NCBI GenBank assembly: GCA_050945275.1
Contig: JBMNSQ010000007.1
Location: 1-28,949 of the forward strand
DNA: 28,949 nt
Reading direction: 5' to 3'
Source of the DNA: JAAYWY01 sp050945275
GTDB taxonomy: Bacteria > Bacillota > DTU030 > DUMP01
The position numbers and the translations under genes were made by a program. The notes under the pieces were generated by a model. It ran no database searches. It worked only from the letters and a program-made list of their open reading frames with translations, and was not told the origin of the DNA. The first letter of the stretch is position 1. Each line of letters starts with the position of its first letter. Below are positions 1 through 6,958 of the stretch, one piece after another.

Positions 1-136
1 GGTTTCTGGAAAAACAGCCAAAAACCCATTGATATGTTCCCGTAAACGTATGATTCAAAAAACTGTCCAAGACATCAATCCAAGCGGCTCGAGCCATGTG
101 GAGTGCGTAACATTGATGTCAAGAGTTGAGAAATAG
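1..136 (+). pseudogene. broken 3' end of an rlmD/rumA-like 23S rRNA (uracil-5-)methyltransferase gene
   Basis: Two reading frames together resemble the C-terminus of RlmD/RumA-type RNA methyltransferases, which end in a D-M-F-P-x-T-x-H-V-E-x-V-x-L-(L/M)-S-R pattern. Frame 1 gives a short tail ending PIDMFP and then stops at 43-45. Frame 2 gives SHVECVTLMSRVEK followed by a stop at 134-136. About 43 extra bases (43-85) lie between the two halves and shift the frame, so no single frame could make a normal end. The 5' part of the gene is outside the window. It may instead be the junction of an integrated element, since the 3' end of rumA is a known integration target in Firmicutes. The family match rests on short motifs only and is moderately uncertain. 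Confidence 0.45.
95..118 (+). other. possible element attachment site at the 3' end of rumA/rlmD
   Basis: These 24 bases encode the H-V-E-C-V-T-L-M stretch of the methyltransferase C-terminus. From memory, integrative and conjugative elements of Firmicutes that use rumA as a target recombine within these codons, with a core close to the one seen here (CATGTGGAGTGCGTA). The disruption just upstream (43-85) fits a junction or scar. No integrase lies inside the window, so the call is inference. Confidence 0.3.
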
Positions 137-161
137 AAGGGTTGAGAAAGGTCATAAATAC

Positions 162-236
162 AGGGTTCCAAACATTTCATTTTTCTCGCAGCTGCTTTGC
201 CAGAGGTTCTAATGTTGGGAACCCTTATTTTTACTC
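162..236 (+). terminator. long inverted repeat with T-rich tail, possible intrinsic terminator
   Basis: Arms 162-176 and 211-225 are complementary at 14 of 15 positions (the mismatch is A170/G217), separated by a 34-base loop and followed by a T-rich stretch (TTATTTTTACTC). It sits downstream of the methyltransferase remnant, as expected for that gene's terminator, but the loop is longer than usual, so it could also be a remnant of a mobile-element end. Confidence 0.4.
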
Positions 237-590
237 TTCAAGGATTTATGTGTTCTTAGTTTTATTTCTTTCCCTACAGGAACCCAAACTTAAATATAAG
301 TGTTTTTTTTATTTTCATACGTATTTTGGTAAAAGAAAAATTAGGGGTATTAACTACTTCGTAATTGGAAGACAGTAAAGCCTTACTGCATACAAGGGTA
401 CGATTTACCGCTTCCTTTTAGAAGGTAGACGGTTGGTGGGATAGAGGAGTAAAGGACTATCAATAGGAGTATAACGAAGCACGAAGGAGTTAAGGCAAAT
501 TGTATTAGAGAAAAGAGAATAGTTGAACGGTCAAATTAAAGTGGCAGTCTACAGGCCGTTTATGGCATAATGGGTTTGGGGTGTTTATCG
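237..590. other. non-coding stretch before eamA
   Basis: I see no convincing gene here. A TTG-initiated frame (142-378) crosses the inverted repeat and an AT-rich tract (about 255-350) and its product matches nothing I know. Several AGGAG-like purine runs (about 440-490) are not followed by reading frames of useful length. A promoter for eamA should lie here, but no clear -35/-10 pair was found. Confidence 0.5.
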
Positions 591-1529
591 ATGAAAAGAA
601 AAGACCTAGCACTGGCTCTTCTGGTTGTAACTGTCTGGGGTGCTAATTTTACTGTTATCAAATTAGCTCTAGCCGGTGTACCGTCTATGTTGCTGGTTGC
701 CCTGCGCTACACCTTTACTGCCTTGCCAGCAATAGCATTTGTGAAGAGACCCCATATAGAATGGTATTATTGTTTGGCTTATGGGTTAACCGTTGGGGTC
801 GGACAGTTTGGGTGCTTATTTTATGCTATGGAAATTGGTATGCCGGCCGGACTGGCATCGGTTGTTCTACAGTCCCAGGCTTTTTTAACTCTCATTTTTG
901 CGGCCGCATTTTTGAAAGAAGCTCTAAAAAGACAGCAAGTTGCAGGTTTTGTGGCGGCGGCATTTGGCCTGTACCTTATAGGGGTGAATACGGGGACCAG
1001 TGGAATAATATCTATTCCCCTGGGAGCATTTTTGCTAACCCTTCTAGCTGCTGCTTTTTTTGGACTGTCAAACATAGTGGTAAGATTGGCAGTTAATCAA
1101 GCGGCGTCTAAAGGAGAACGGCTAGATACGTTTAGTCTGTTAGTTTGGTCCAGTCTCGTTCCCCCTCTACCCCTCCTCGGTCTTGCTCTGATGTTAGATA
1201 CTCCGCAAACTTTATGGCAGGCAATAAGTAACATAAACGCTCAATCGGTATTTGCGGTGGTTTTCTTAGTTGGCGGTGCTACATTATTTGGTTTTGGGAA
1301 GTGGAACAAACTACTTTCTATATATCCTACCAGTAAAGTAGCTCCTCTGTCCCTCCTTGTTCCTGTAACCGGTCTGATTACGGCTCAAATTGTTTTATCT
1401 GAACAGCTTACCTACCTTCAATGGTTGGGAGGTTTAATTATACTTTTCGGTTTGACCATAGCTAATTTTGGTGACTTGGTGGTTAGCAAGCTGCATCGGG
1501 AGAGCAGAAAATTAACTGAAAGCAGATGA
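591..1529 (+). CDS. eamA: EamA-type drug/metabolite transporter (probable O-acetylserine/cysteine exporter)
   Basis: A 312-residue integral membrane protein with about ten hydrophobic segments in two EamA repeats. The N-terminus (KRKDLALALLVVTVWGANF) and the stretches GMPAGLASVVLQSQAF and KVAPLSLLVPVTGL follow E. coli EamA (YdeD) closely along the whole length, which is more specific than general membership of the DMT superfamily. EamA exports O-acetylserine and cysteine in E. coli; the substrate here is inferred. ATG at 591 is preferred over the in-frame ATG at 570 because it matches the family's N-terminus; neither has a strong ribosome site. The racemase gene follows 60 bases downstream on the same strand, so the pair may be co-transcribed and concerned with amino-acid handling. 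Confidence 0.82.
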   Translation: MKRKDLALALLVVTVWGANFTVIKLALAGVPSMLLVALRYTFTALPAIAFVKRPHIEWYYCLAYGLTVGVGQFGCLFYAMEIGMPAGLASVVLQSQAFLTLIFAAAFLKEALKRQQVAGFVAAAFGLYLIGVNTGTSGIISIPLGAFLLTLLAAAFFGLSNIVVRLAVNQAASKGERLDTFSLLVWSSLVPPLPLLGLALMLDTPQTLWQAISNINAQSVFAVVFLVGGATLFGFGKWNKLLSIYPTSKVAPLSLLVPVTGLITAQIVLSEQLTYLQWLGGLIILFGLTIANFGDLVVSKLHRESRKLTESR

Positions 1530-1589
1530 AGACACAATACGGAACTGCTGGTCCATGAAGCCAAGAGTCTACAGTGAAGGGTGACATTG

Positions 1590-2279
1590 ATGAAAACGAT
1601 TGGCTTAATTGGCGGTATGAGCTGGGAGAGCACCAGTGAGTACTACAGAATAATTAACACTACAATTAGGAACCATTTGAGCGGACTTCATTCTGCAAAA
1701 TGCATTTTGTACAGTGTGGATTTTCATGAAGTCGAGAAGTACCAGACAAGAGATGATTGGGATACAATCGCTAGGATTTTGTCTCAAGTAGCTATTTGTT
1801 TGGAAAAGGCAGGCGCCGATTTTGTTCTGATCTGTAGTAATACTATTCATAAAGTGGCGGATGAAATCCAAAGCTATATTTCGGTGCCCATTTTACACAT
1901 AGCTGATGTAACAGCCGATCAAATTGTCCAAAGATCTTTCACTAAAGTTGGTTTACTGGGAACAAGGCTTACGATGGAACAAGACTTTTACCGGGACCGA
2001 TTGATTAGCAAAGGTATTCAGGTGGTTGTTCCTGAGCTGGATGATAGGAAAATAATCGATAGAATAATTTTTGATGAGCTTTGCCAGGGAATTGTTAAAC
2101 CTGAATCCAAGGCCCGGTACCTTGAAATCGTTGACAGACTAAGAACAAAAGGAGCTCAAGCCGTAATACTGGGTTGCACGGAGATTGGTCTGTTAATTAC
2201 CCAAAGTGACACCAAAATTCCGCTATTTGATACCTCTTATATCCATGCCTATGAAGCTGCCTTGCTGGCTTTACCCTAA
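1590..2279 (+). CDS. aspartate/glutamate racemase family protein (RacX/YgeA-like broad-specificity amino-acid racemase)
   Basis: About 229 residues of the cofactor-independent Asp/Glu racemase superfamily, which use two cysteines as acid/base catalysts. Both are visible: in the LICSNTIHK segment (about residue 82) and in LGCTEIGL (about residue 194). The start GLIGGMSWESTSEYYRIIN is the typical N-terminal motif of the YgeA/RacX group. ATG 1590 has GAAGG at 1576-1580 nine bases upstream, so it is preferred over GTG 1581. Such enzymes produce D-amino acids for wall remodelling, or racemise Asp; the substrate cannot be read from sequence. It lies directly after the EamA-like exporter. Confidence 0.85.
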   Translation: MKTIGLIGGMSWESTSEYYRIINTTIRNHLSGLHSAKCILYSVDFHEVEKYQTRDDWDTIARILSQVAICLEKAGADFVLICSNTIHKVADEIQSYISVPILHIADVTADQIVQRSFTKVGLLGTRLTMEQDFYRDRLISKGIQVVVPELDDRKIIDRIIFDELCQGIVKPESKARYLEIVDRLRTKGAQAVILGCTEIGLLITQSDTKIPLFDTSYIHAYEAALLALP

Positions 2280-2314
2280 GTTAAGATCGCTTTAAAGAAT
2301 CCAAGGTGCCAATA

Positions 2315-2352
2315 ATCTCCGACATATGTCTGCAAAGTGCAGTATGGGAGAT
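2315..2352 (+). repeat. bulged hairpin downstream of the racemase
   Basis: The contiguous 14-base arm 2339-2352 pairs completely with three blocks of the left arm: ATCTCC (2315-2320), CATA (2323-2326) and CTGC (2330-2333), around an AAAGT loop. The left side has bulges of 2 and 3 bases. No T-run follows, so it is not a standard terminator; the function is unknown. Confidence 0.35.
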
Positions 2353-2359
2353 AGAAGAT

Positions 2360-2381
2360 TGTCACTGCGCTTAGAGTGACA
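2360..2381 (+). repeat. perfect 7-bp inverted repeat (TGTCACT...AGTGACA)
   Basis: Arms 2360-2366 and 2375-2381 are exact complements around an 8-base loop. It lies in the gene-free stretch 2280-2518, eight bases after the preceding hairpin. It could be a protein-binding dyad or a decayed terminator; no T-tract follows. No supported gene lies in this gap. Confidence 0.35.
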
Positions 2382-2518
2382 TAAAACGTGGATTTGCAGG
2401 TTTCTTGCAGCAGTCCTTTTGACAACTTTAAGGAAAGACTAAGGTTGTGTATTGGCAGAAGCAGCAATGTGGTGTAGTATTGTATCTGTATTGGGGTCAT
2501 CTTTCTTTTGAGATTATA

Positions 2519-2571
2519 ACTGAAGTGCCCACTGGCCTTTTCGAGTGGTCGCTGAGGACAGGTGGAACACT
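2519..2571 (+). promoter_or_regulatory. possible decayed T-box leader upstream of the YiiX-like gene
   Basis: Three blocks occur in the same order as in the intact thrS T-box of this window: TGAAGTGCCCACTG (2521-2534, identical to 24170-24183), GCTGAGG (2551-2557; compare 24205-24211) and GGTGGAAC (2561-2568; compare 24251-24258). The distances are shorter here, the T-box core is degenerate (CAGGTGGAACAC instead of AGGGTGGNACCGCG), and no terminator is present. It cannot be a working T-box as seen. Chance similarity is possible. Confidence 0.25.
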
Positions 2572-3150
2572 ATGAAAAATGTTTATATTGTGCTGACGCA
2601 AACCGGTACGATTGTCTCGTCAATTATTCGCCGCTATACACGTGACCCTTATAACCATGCTTCTATTGCCTTTGATCGTTCATTGGAGGTTATGTATTCT
2701 TTCGGTCGCAAGCACCGCTATAATGTGCTAAACAACGGCTTCATCGAGGAGAATTTTAACCGCGGGTTGTTTGCTGTTTTTCCTAATGCAAAGTGTCTTA
2801 TTCTAGAACTTACGGTGACTGAAGAGCAGTACGAAACGATGCTAAAATCAGTAGATTTGTTTTTACGGCGTAGGGAGATCTATCGTTATAATATAGTGGG
2901 ACTACTGGGCTATATGCTTGGTGTCCGGATGGCCCCGAAAGATCGTTTTTTCTGCTCCCAATTTGTAGCTTATATACTGGGAAGAACAGAGCTGTGGCCT
3001 GGTATTCCAGAACTAACTAAGCCGATGGATTTTCTTAACATAATGCAAAAGAGTATTGTTTTTGAAGGCAGTATAAGAGAGTACAGAATGATCCATGAGT
3101 TAGAAAACGCACATCGACAGTGGAGGCAGCGGCTTACAAGCGCGTCTTGA
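2572..3150 (+). CDS. YiiX/YebB-like permuted papain-fold (NlpC/P60 superfamily) hydrolase
   Basis: A 192-residue protein. The pattern NHASIAFD (His about residue 29) followed much later by FFCSQFVAYIL (Cys about residue 126) has the His-before-Cys order of the circularly permuted NlpC/P60 families (YiiX, LRAT-like), where the pair forms the catalytic dyad. No signal peptide is evident, so it probably acts in the cytoplasm or at membranes. ATG 2572 has an AGGTGG ribosome site at 2560-2565; an in-frame GTG at 2545 has none. The family includes lipid-modifying and peptide-cleaving members, and the substrate here is unknown. It stands alone between the racemase and the convergent glycosylase gene. 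Confidence 0.7.
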   Translation: MKNVYIVLTQTGTIVSSIIRRYTRDPYNHASIAFDRSLEVMYSFGRKHRYNVLNNGFIEENFNRGLFAVFPNAKCLILELTVTEEQYETMLKSVDLFLRRREIYRYNIVGLLGYMLGVRMAPKDRFFCSQFVAYILGRTELWPGIPELTKPMDFLNIMQKSIVFEGSIREYRMIHELENAHRQWRQRLTSAS

Positions 3151-3302
3151 CTCTAAGATATCTAGCTAACCAAGATAAGAGGAAGACGCAGGGGAGACTG
3201 TATAGGGTAAGCCTGGACCACATTGTTTGTTATAGCTAACTTTAAGTGGGTGCAGCGATTACATGTTATGCGCCTAATTCTGCACGGGGCGGGGAATATT
3301 AG

Positions 3303-3917
3303 TTATGGTTTGTGGTGCTCATTCCAGACGAAACGCCACGGAAGATCGGCCCATTCTTCAGCGTAGTCAATGTTAATACGAGGTTTGGCCAAGATGTCTT
3401 TTGGAGTCACCGCTTTACCTGGGGTAATGAAAAGGGTGTCGCCCGAAAGGTCGTAACCATATTGCTCTTTGGTGATGCCTAAGGCTTGGCATAATTTGCC
3501 GGGACCGTTGGCCAGCTGTAGTGATTTTATTGGGGTAGTAGTGTTCGATTTTTTGTTGGATTGGCGTCTGACCAACATAATATCGATACCGTCTTTCGGT
3601 TTTAAGCCTCGGATCAGAACAGCTTGTGGTTCACCTTCGGTCGCTACCACCACGTTAAAGCAATAATACATTCCATATATAAAATAAATATAAGCATGCC
3701 CAGGCGGACCAAACATAGCCTGGGTCCGTTTTGTCTTACGTCCGCTGTAGGAATGAGCTGCTTTGTCTTCAGGCCCCATATAAGCCTCGGTTTCGGTTAT
3801 GTAACCCGAAGCTATGCCCTCGGGAGTAACATGTACCAGAAGTTTTCCTAACAGGTCGGGGGCTACTTCTAAAGCTGAGCGGGCATAAAAAGCCAGTGGA
3901 AGCCGGTCTGTATACAC
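3303..3917 (-). CDS. 3-methyladenine DNA glycosylase (AAG/MPG family)
   Basis: About 204 residues of the alkyladenine DNA glycosylase family, which removes alkylated and deaminated purines in base excision repair. Visible motifs: DLLGKLLVH near the N-terminus, ITETEAYMGPEDKAAHS with the catalytic glutamate, AMFGPPGHAYIYFIYGMYYC, and NGPGKLCQALGI. The start is taken as GTG at 3917 because AAAGGAG lies at 3928-3934, ten bases upstream, and a promoter overlaps the longer in-frame extension that would begin at 3965. It is a single-gene unit transcribed towards the YiiX-like gene. The 152-base convergent gap (3151-3302) holds nothing I can identify. Confidence 0.92.
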   Translation of the reverse strand: MYTDRLPLAFYARSALEVAPDLLGKLLVHVTPEGIASGYITETEAYMGPEDKAAHSYSGRKTKRTQAMFGPPGHAYIYFIYGMYYCFNVVVATEGEPQAVLIRGLKPKDGIDIMLVRRQSNKKSNTTTPIKSLQLANGPGKLCQALGITKEQYGYDLSGDTLFITPGKAVTPKDILAKPRINIDYAEEWADLPWRFVWNEHHKP

Positions 3918-3938
3918 GATTGTAGAGCTCCTTTCTAA

Positions 3939-3965
3939 ATTATAACAATTGGATATTGGTGACAA
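3939..3965 (-). promoter_or_regulatory. sigma-A-like promoter of the glycosylase gene
   Basis: On the minus strand TTGTCA (3965-3960) and a perfect TATAAT (3944-3939) are separated by 15 bases, two short of optimal, with TG upstream of the -10 box. It lies immediately upstream of the ribosome site for GTG 3917, supporting that start. Confidence 0.55.
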
Positions 3966-4267
3966 CGCCTCAACTTATTATAACCGAAAGTGAGTGCTGG
4001 TTTTATGCAATAAGGGTGCTTGAGTATTTGACTGGTTGAAAAAGAATAATGAAAAGCCACTCTTTTTTGAGGAACGTCAGCTGACTTAGGAGATAGGCTG
4101 CTTTCTTCTCCAAAACGTGGTAAGATTATTATAGTCTAGGCACCTTTTTGAAAAGGCATGCACTGAAGTAATTTGAGGGGGGAGGTCTGTTGGTGGCGTT
4201 ATGGACCTAGCAGTGTATGGACAAGCCTTGAAAAATTGGTTAATTATATAGAAAGGATGACAGATTA
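3966..4267. other. intergenic region between the glycosylase gene and pckA
   Basis: About 300 bases with no gene. It contains an exact 10-bp palindrome GTCAGCTGAC at 4076-4085, a possible operator. A weak promoter candidate (TTGAGT at 4020, AGAATA at 4043) precedes it. Neither is convincing alone, but pckA must be expressed from this region because its upstream neighbour is divergent. Confidence 0.4.
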
Positions 4268-5839
4268 GTGGGTAATAGTGTGGAGCTGGAACAGTTAGGG
4301 ATTTCTAATTCGGGATCGGTGCATCGGAATTTATCGGTAGCTTGTTTGATAGAGAAGGCCCTCAAGCGTGGCGAAGGAATGCTAACTTCTACTGGGGCTT
4401 TAAGGGTTGCTACCGGTAAGTATACTGGCCGTTCACCCCACGATAAGTTTTTAGTAGATCACCCTTCGGTCCATGACAAAATCTGGTGGGGAAATAACGT
4501 ACCTATGTCCCCTGAACGGTTTAGTGCTCTGTACCGGCGTTTACAAGCCTATCTTCAAGGAAGAGAGTTATTCGTTTTTGACGGATTTGTAGGCGCTGAT
4601 CCAACTTATCGTCTTCCTATTAGGGTGGTCAATGATTCAGCCTGGCAGAATATTTTCGCCCACCAACTGTTTAGACGCGCGTCGGCAAACGAGCTAGCAG
4701 CACATAAACCGGAATTTACCGTTATAGCTGCCCCTGGATTCAAAGCTCAACCGCAGATAGACGGCACTAATTCTGAGGCCTTCATTGTTCTGGATTTTGA
4801 GCAAAAGCTGGTCATTATCGGTGGGACCTCTTATGCCGGGGAGATCAAGAAGTCAGTGTTTACTGTAATGAACTATCTTCTTCCTTTGCGTGATGTCCTG
4901 CCTATGCATTGTTCGGCCAATGTGGGAGCGGGCGGTGATGTAGCACTGTTCTTTGGGTTGTCAGGAACCGGTAAGACAACGCTATCTGCTGATCCGGAGC
5001 GGTTTCTCATTGGTGATGATGAGCACGGTTGGTCGGACAATGGAGTCTTTAATTTTGAGGGCGGTTGCTATGCTAAGACCATACGTCTATCCCAAGAAAA
5101 CGAGCCTCAAATATGGGACGCTATAAAGTTTGGAACGGTGTTAGAAAATGTAATATTAGACCCTGTTACCAGAGAGCCGGATTATGATGATGATAATCTA
5201 ACAGAAAACACACGAGCTGCCTATCCTATTGAGCATATCCCTGGTGCTGTGGAATCTGGTTGTGGCGGTCACCCTAAGACAGTGGTATTTCTTACGGCTG
5301 ACGCATTCGGGGTGCTTCCACCAGTAGCTAAGTTGACCCGGGAGCAGGCAATGTATCACTTCATTTCCGGCTATACCAGTAAGTTAGCCGGGACCGAGCG
5401 GGGCATAACTGAGCCCGAAGCAACTTTCTCCACTTGCTTTGGAGCGCCGTTCCTACCTCATCCGCCGACAACTTATGCTGAGCTGTTGGGCGATCGTATT
5501 GTCAAGCATGACGTTGATGTATATCTTATTAACACTGGTTGGTCTGGTGGACCTTACGGTGTTGGGGAGCGTATGAACTTAAACTACACGCGGGCAATGG
5601 TGAAGGCAGCAATTGATGGGAGTCTGAAGAATGTTGAGTATCGGCCACATCCAGTATTTCAAGTGTTGGTACCCACCACCTGTCCCGATGTTCCTGCCGA
5701 AATCTTAGACCCTGTGGCTACTTGGGACGATAAAGAGGCGTACGATAAGGCTGCGAGAGCGTTAGCGGCGCGTTTTATTGCTAACATGGAGAAGTTTGAT
5801 GTATCGGCTGAGATTGTAGCAGCAGGCCCCAAGGTCTAG
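4268..5839 (+). CDS. pckA: phosphoenolpyruvate carboxykinase (ATP)
   Basis: A 523-residue protein of normal length for ATP-dependent PEP carboxykinase, which interconverts oxaloacetate + ATP and PEP + CO2 + ADP. Seen: TGRSPHDKF near residue 56, the kinase-1a P-loop GLSGTGKTT (about 230-238), and the metal/nucleotide motif IGDDEHGWSDNGVFNFEGGCYAKT. The start is GTG 4268 with AAAGGA ten bases upstream. In anaerobes the enzyme can run towards gluconeogenesis or towards oxaloacetate with ATP gain; the sequence does not decide. pyk and an aspartate aminotransferase, which act on neighbouring metabolites, are also in the window. queG follows 42 bases downstream. Confidence 0.97.
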   Translation: MGNSVELEQLGISNSGSVHRNLSVACLIEKALKRGEGMLTSTGALRVATGKYTGRSPHDKFLVDHPSVHDKIWWGNNVPMSPERFSALYRRLQAYLQGRELFVFDGFVGADPTYRLPIRVVNDSAWQNIFAHQLFRRASANELAAHKPEFTVIAAPGFKAQPQIDGTNSEAFIVLDFEQKLVIIGGTSYAGEIKKSVFTVMNYLLPLRDVLPMHCSANVGAGGDVALFFGLSGTGKTTLSADPERFLIGDDEHGWSDNGVFNFEGGCYAKTIRLSQENEPQIWDAIKFGTVLENVILDPVTREPDYDDDNLTENTRAAYPIEHIPGAVESGCGGHPKTVVFLTADAFGVLPPVAKLTREQAMYHFISGYTSKLAGTERGITEPEATFSTCFGAPFLPHPPTTYAELLGDRIVKHDVDVYLINTGWSGGPYGVGERMNLNYTRAMVKAAIDGSLKNVEYRPHPVFQVLVPTTCPDVPAEILDPVATWDDKEAYDKAARALAARFIANMEKFDVSAEIVAAGPKV

Positions 5840-5881
5840 TTAGATTTCACAGATATTATCCGATAACGAGGATGAAAAGAT

Positions 5882-6958
5882 GTGGCGGGTTTAAGTGGTC
5901 GACTGAAGGAAAAGGCGAGAGAGCTAGGGTTAGTACCGGCAGGGATAACCACGGCGGAACCTCTTTACGAGGCCAGAGCGGCACTAGAACTGTCTTTCCC
6001 CGCTAATGAAAAGTTGCCTTTTACAACGGGTGATAAGCTGCAGCGAACAACTCCTACTTTGGTTTGGCCTCAGGCTAAGTCGATAATAATGGTGGGTCTA
6101 CCTTTTACGGTACCCACCGCTCGTCCCGCCTCCGGTACGATGCAAGGATATTTTGCTGCTGGTTCTTCCGGAGAGGATTACCACTTGGTGCTCAGGGACA
6201 AGCTGGCTAACTTAGCGGCTTTTTTGCAGCAAGAAGTAACCGGTGCTTGGGCTGTTCCCTTTGTTGATACTGGCCCCCTTATGGAAAGGGCGTTAGCTCA
6301 GCGGGCCGGAATGGGGATATGGGGAGAGAATGGTTTCCTGATACGTCCGGAGCCGGGCTCGGCCTTTTTTTTGGGTGGACTAGCTACTGATGCAAAGTTG
6401 TCGCCCGATTCTCCTCTAACAGAAGCTTGCTTAAAGTGTGGCCGTTGTCGGGATGCGTGCCCTACCAAAGCGCTTAACACTCCTTATCGTTTGGATTACC
6501 GGCGCTGCTTATCATATTGGACTCAGAGCAAAGAGATTATACCAGCAGAGCTGCGTCCACTTTTGGGTAATCGTCTTTACGGCTGTGATAGTTGTCTTAG
6601 GGCGTGCCCTCTAATAAAAAAGTCACCCCTGGACGGGGTGATTGTGGGTTTATCTGAGTTGTTGACACTTAATAACCGCGAATTCAAACAACGATACGGG
6701 TCCCGTAGTTTTGCATGGCGAGGCCGAACAGTACTCCAGCGCAACGCCGCTATTGCCTTGGGAAATTCAGGTCAAGAAGAGGCCGTCCCGGTTTTGACTT
6801 CATTATTGGAAGATGAGAGAGCACCTCTTCGTATAGCTGCAGCCTGGAGTTTAGGTCAGATTGACACGGCCAGCTGCCGTTTGGCCTTAGCTCAGCGCTT
6901 ACAGTATGAGATTGATCCGGATGTTCGATTAGAGATTGAATCGGCTTTATCGGATTAA
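5882..6958 (+). CDS. queG: epoxyqueuosine reductase
   Basis: A 358-residue QueG. It reduces epoxyqueuosine to queuosine in the wobble base of tRNAs, using cobalamin and two [4Fe-4S] clusters. Seen: the DUF1730 N-terminal domain with the catalytic region PFVDTGPLMERALAQRAG and GENG, the first ferredoxin-type cluster CLKCGRCRDACP (about 183-194), the second CDSCLRACP (about 235-243), and C-terminal HEAT/PBS-lyase-like repeats (NAAIALGNSG, RIAAAWSLGQ). Start GTG 5882 follows GAGGATG. The B12 need matches the B12-dependent NrdJ in this window. Its 3' end overlaps the convergent LysM gene by 12 bases. Confidence 0.95.
   Translation: MAGLSGRLKEKARELGLVPAGITTAEPLYEARAALELSFPANEKLPFTTGDKLQRTTPTLVWPQAKSIIMVGLPFTVPTARPASGTMQGYFAAGSSGEDYHLVLRDKLANLAAFLQQEVTGAWAVPFVDTGPLMERALAQRAGMGIWGENGFLIRPEPGSAFFLGGLATDAKLSPDSPLTEACLKCGRCRDACPTKALNTPYRLDYRRCLSYWTQSKEIIPAELRPLLGNRLYGCDSCLRACPLIKKSPLDGVIVGLSELLTLNNREFKQRYGSRSFAWRGRTVLQRNAAIALGNSGQEEAVPVLTSLLEDERAPLRIAAAWSLGQIDTASCRLALAQRLQYEIDPDVRLEIESALSD

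Noticed and set aside
142..378. A 78-residue TTG-initiated frame
   Set aside because: It crosses the long inverted repeat and an AT-rich tract, has a poor composition (many Phe/Tyr/Cys) and no recognisable domain.
2276..2500. A 74-residue minus-strand frame between the racemase and hydrolase genes
   Set aside because: It covers the two hairpins, has no clear ribosome site and no known motif.
4228..4250. TTGAAA ... TATATA promoter directly before pckA
   Set aside because: The spacing is only 11 bases and it would leave almost no leader before the ribosome site.
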